From Bacteroidales bacterium (GTDB taxonomy: Bacteria; Bacteroidota; Bacteroidia; Bacteroidales; P3): 7,382 nucleotides of DNA. This document shows, one piece after another, positions 6,569 through 7,382 of the stretch. Below the pieces are notes generated by a model, which had not been told where the DNA came from, ran no database searches, and was given only the letters and a program-made list of their open reading frames with translations. The DNA lies in NCBI GenBank assembly GCA_900769785.1, contig CAAGHV010000150.1, forward strand, positions 1 through 7,382, given 5' to 3'. The position numbers were made by a program, and so were the translations under genes. Position 1 is the stretch's first letter; every line of letters starts with the position of its first letter.

Positions 6569-6622
6569 AACAAATATAATTATCAATTTATTACAATAAA
6601 GAATATTATCCCATTGCAATGG

Positions 6623-6653
6623 CAAAGTTACAACTTTTTGGCGAGATAGAAAA
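6623..6653 (-). promoter_or_regulatory. Promoter of the Nif3/zinc-ribbon unit
   Basis: On the minus strand TAACTTTG (6630-6623) is a perfect -7 box. A TTTT element at 6653-6650 sits 19 bases upstream as a partial -33 match. Initiation near 6616 leaves about 48 bases before the ATG at 6568, which supports that start over the longer open frame. Confidence 0.65.
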
Positions 6654-6852
6654 GCGTTAATACACTTTATTTCAATAACAAAGAAAGATTTCATTCAAAA
6701 GCAAATAAAAAAGGGTGCAAAAAATACAATTTGGCAAGCAGCTATGCATCTTTTTTGTCATATTTTGGCAATAGCAGGGGGAAAATATTAAAAATTTTTC
6801 ATGGTGATAACCAATATATTAAAAGAAAAATAAAATATTTTTTGCCAAAACA
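6654..6852. other. AT-rich intergenic region between divergent promoters
   Basis: The gap from the nif3 start (6568) to tRNA-Asp (6927) is 358 bases. Apart from the two divergent promoters it holds long A/T tracts and no credible ORF; a 61-codon plus-strand frame runs through the tRNA promoter and has no family character. The only pattern seen is TTTGGCAA at 6730-6737, TTTTGGCAA at 6763-6771 and its inverse TTGCCAAAA at 6842-6850. Confidence 0.5.
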
Positions 6853-6884
6853 TTTGGTAGAAATAAAAAAAGGTTGTATCTTTG
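6853..6884 (+). promoter_or_regulatory. Promoter of tRNA-Asp
   Basis: TTTG at 6853-6856 is followed after 20 bases by TATCTTTG at 6877-6884, then CA. Both elements match the Bacteroidetes consensus exactly. Initiation near 6891 gives a 5' leader of about 36 bases to be removed by RNase P. Confidence 0.85.
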
Positions 6885-6926
6885 CACTCGCAAACCAAGA
6901 AAGAAAGAGTTCTTAAAGAAAATGTT

Positions 6927-7003
6927 GGTCCGGTAGTTCAGTCGGTTAGAATACATGCCTGTCACGCATGGGGTCGCGAGTTCGAGTCTCGTCCGGACCG
7001 CCA
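6927..7003 (+). tRNA. tRNA-Asp (anticodon GTC)
   Basis: A full cloverleaf is visible. The acceptor stem GGTCCGG (6927-6933) pairs with CCGGACC (6993-6999), the D-arm is at 6936-6952, and the anticodon stem CATGC/GCATG (6954-6958/6966-6970) carries loop CTGTCAC with anticodon GTC at 6961-6963. A 5-base variable region is followed by the T-arm with TTCGAGT at 6981-6987. The discriminator is G at 7000, as expected for tRNA-Asp, and CCA is encoded at 7001-7003. The total is 77 bases with CCA. No second tRNA follows; a terminator does. Confidence 0.98.
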
Positions 7004-7030
7004 AAGCTCTCCTTACAGAGGGCTTTTTTT
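7003..7030 (+). terminator. Intrinsic terminator of tRNA-Asp
   Basis: AAAGCTCTC (7003-7011) pairs with GAGGGCTTT (7018-7026) over 9 bases with one T-G wobble and a 6-base loop. The T-tract runs from 7024 to 7030. The first A of the stem is the final A of the tRNA CCA end, so the terminator abuts the tRNA directly. Confidence 0.88.
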
Positions 7031-7105
7031 ATACCTTTTAGGCAAACATTTGTACACCTCAATTGTTTACCACAAAAGATAGTCAACAAATCGATTATAT
7101 ACCTT

Positions 7106-7382
7106 GGGGCTGACCGGTTTTGACAGCAAGGATAATGGATTTGTAAGCATGCAGGCTCACACATCAGCAGCCTTGAAAACGGATGTAAAACAATAATTGG
7201 CGAAAATAACTACGCTCTTGCTGCTTAAGCTGAAGTACAGTAGGCTTGCATTATTTCGGTACAAGGTGCTGAAACAAGACATTTCCCGAGAACCTCGCCC
7301 ATCGGTTGTCGAACAGGAAGTGCTCGTGAGAATGGGATAGTTGCAATAGTGCTTCGATGTTGCAATGAAATTTTAGAAGCTA
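7106..7382 (+). ncRNA. ssrA: tmRNA (transfer-messenger RNA), 3' end outside the window
   Basis: tmRNA rescues ribosomes stalled on broken mRNA by acting first as an alanyl-tRNA and then as a short message. The 5' end GGGGCTGACCGGTTTTGACAG is the conserved half of the tRNA-like domain. A first pseudoknot is visible: AGGCT (7153-7157) pairs with AGCCT (7169-7173), and the loop bases ACATC (7161-7165) pair with GATGT (7182-7186). Twelve bases later the resume codon GGC (7199) opens the reading frame, which ends with TAA at 7226-7228 and gives the tag GENNYALAA. Further pairings such as CCCAT/ATGGG downstream suit the later pseudoknots. The 277 bases shown lack the 3' acceptor half and T-arm, so the usual length near 400 bases implies roughly 120 bases are missing. 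No promoter was clear in 7031-7105. Confidence 0.95.
7199..7228 (+). other. tmRNA tag-peptide reading frame
   Basis: The codons GGC GAA AAT AAC TAC GCT CTT GCT GCT TAA encode GENNYALAA, which follows the alanine charged on tmRNA itself. The ALAA end is the usual signal for ClpXP-type proteases. The tag matches those I recall from Bacteroidales. Confidence 0.95.

Noticed and set aside
6569..6694. 42-codon N-terminal extension of the Nif3 frame
   Set aside because: It runs through the promoter box at 6623-6630 and does not resemble Nif3 N-termini, which begin like MKIKDVVSYLD.
7032..7107. Promoter-like words before tmRNA (TACCTTTT at 7032-7039, TACCTTGG at 7100-7107)
   Set aside because: The first has no -33 partner; the second overlaps the mature 5' end, so transcription from it would start inside the RNA. 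The true ssrA promoter was not identified.
6927..7382. tRNA-Asp/ssrA as an integration site for a mobile element
   Set aside because: Both are common attachment targets, but no integrase and no repeated copy of either RNA 3' end is visible in the window.
1..7382. CRISPR array, insertion sequence, phage or defence genes
   Set aside because: No regularly spaced repeats, transposase or integrase motifs, terminal inverted repeats or nuclease motifs were seen; the protein genes are mostly recognisable core families.

Overview
The window looks like chromosomal core DNA from an AT-rich member of the Bacteroidales. Three things point there. First, promoters match the Bacteroidetes primary sigma-factor pattern (TAnnTTTG near -7, with TTTG or TTG about 20 bases upstream). 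Second, the tmRNA encodes the tag GENNYALAA, of the kind I recall from Porphyromonas and Bacteroides. Third, the protein sequences resemble Bacteroidales homologues. Genus cannot be fixed from the sequence. All protein genes lie on the minus strand and both RNA genes on the plus strand.

Reading the minus strand from right to left there are three transcription units. (1) Positions 6630-4545: a Nif3/DUF34 dinuclear-metal protein (5474-6568) followed by a coiled-coil C4 zinc-ribbon protein (4625-5446). The unit starts at a promoter box at 6623-6630 and ends at a hairpin terminator at 4545-4574. (2) Positions 4564-2533: methylglyoxal synthase mgsA, the 5'-nucleotidase surE and the protein-repair methyltransferase pcm, tightly spaced. 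The promoter box of this unit sits inside the terminator of unit 1, and the unit ends at a strong hairpin plus T-tract at 2533-2588. (3) Positions 2362 to the left edge: an outer-membrane porin-like barrel (1257-2321), a multi-pass inner-membrane protein with nucleoside-recognition (Gate) character (83-1228), and the first 22 codons of a small membrane-type ORF that leaves the window.

On the plus strand, tRNA-Asp(GTC) at 6927-7003 has a textbook promoter and an abutting intrinsic terminator. It is followed by ssrA (tmRNA) from 7106, whose 3' end lies beyond the window.

Most of the window is recognisable housekeeping and stress-response content. I see no mobile element, CRISPR array, phage gene or restriction/defence system. 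The least understood parts are the Nif3/zinc-ribbon pair, which appears to be linked in distant phyla but has no settled function, and the porin/Gate-protein/small-protein unit, which may be a two-membrane uptake route of unknown substrate. The sequence also corrects two start codons: the longest ORFs for the porin and for Nif3 both run back through their own promoters.
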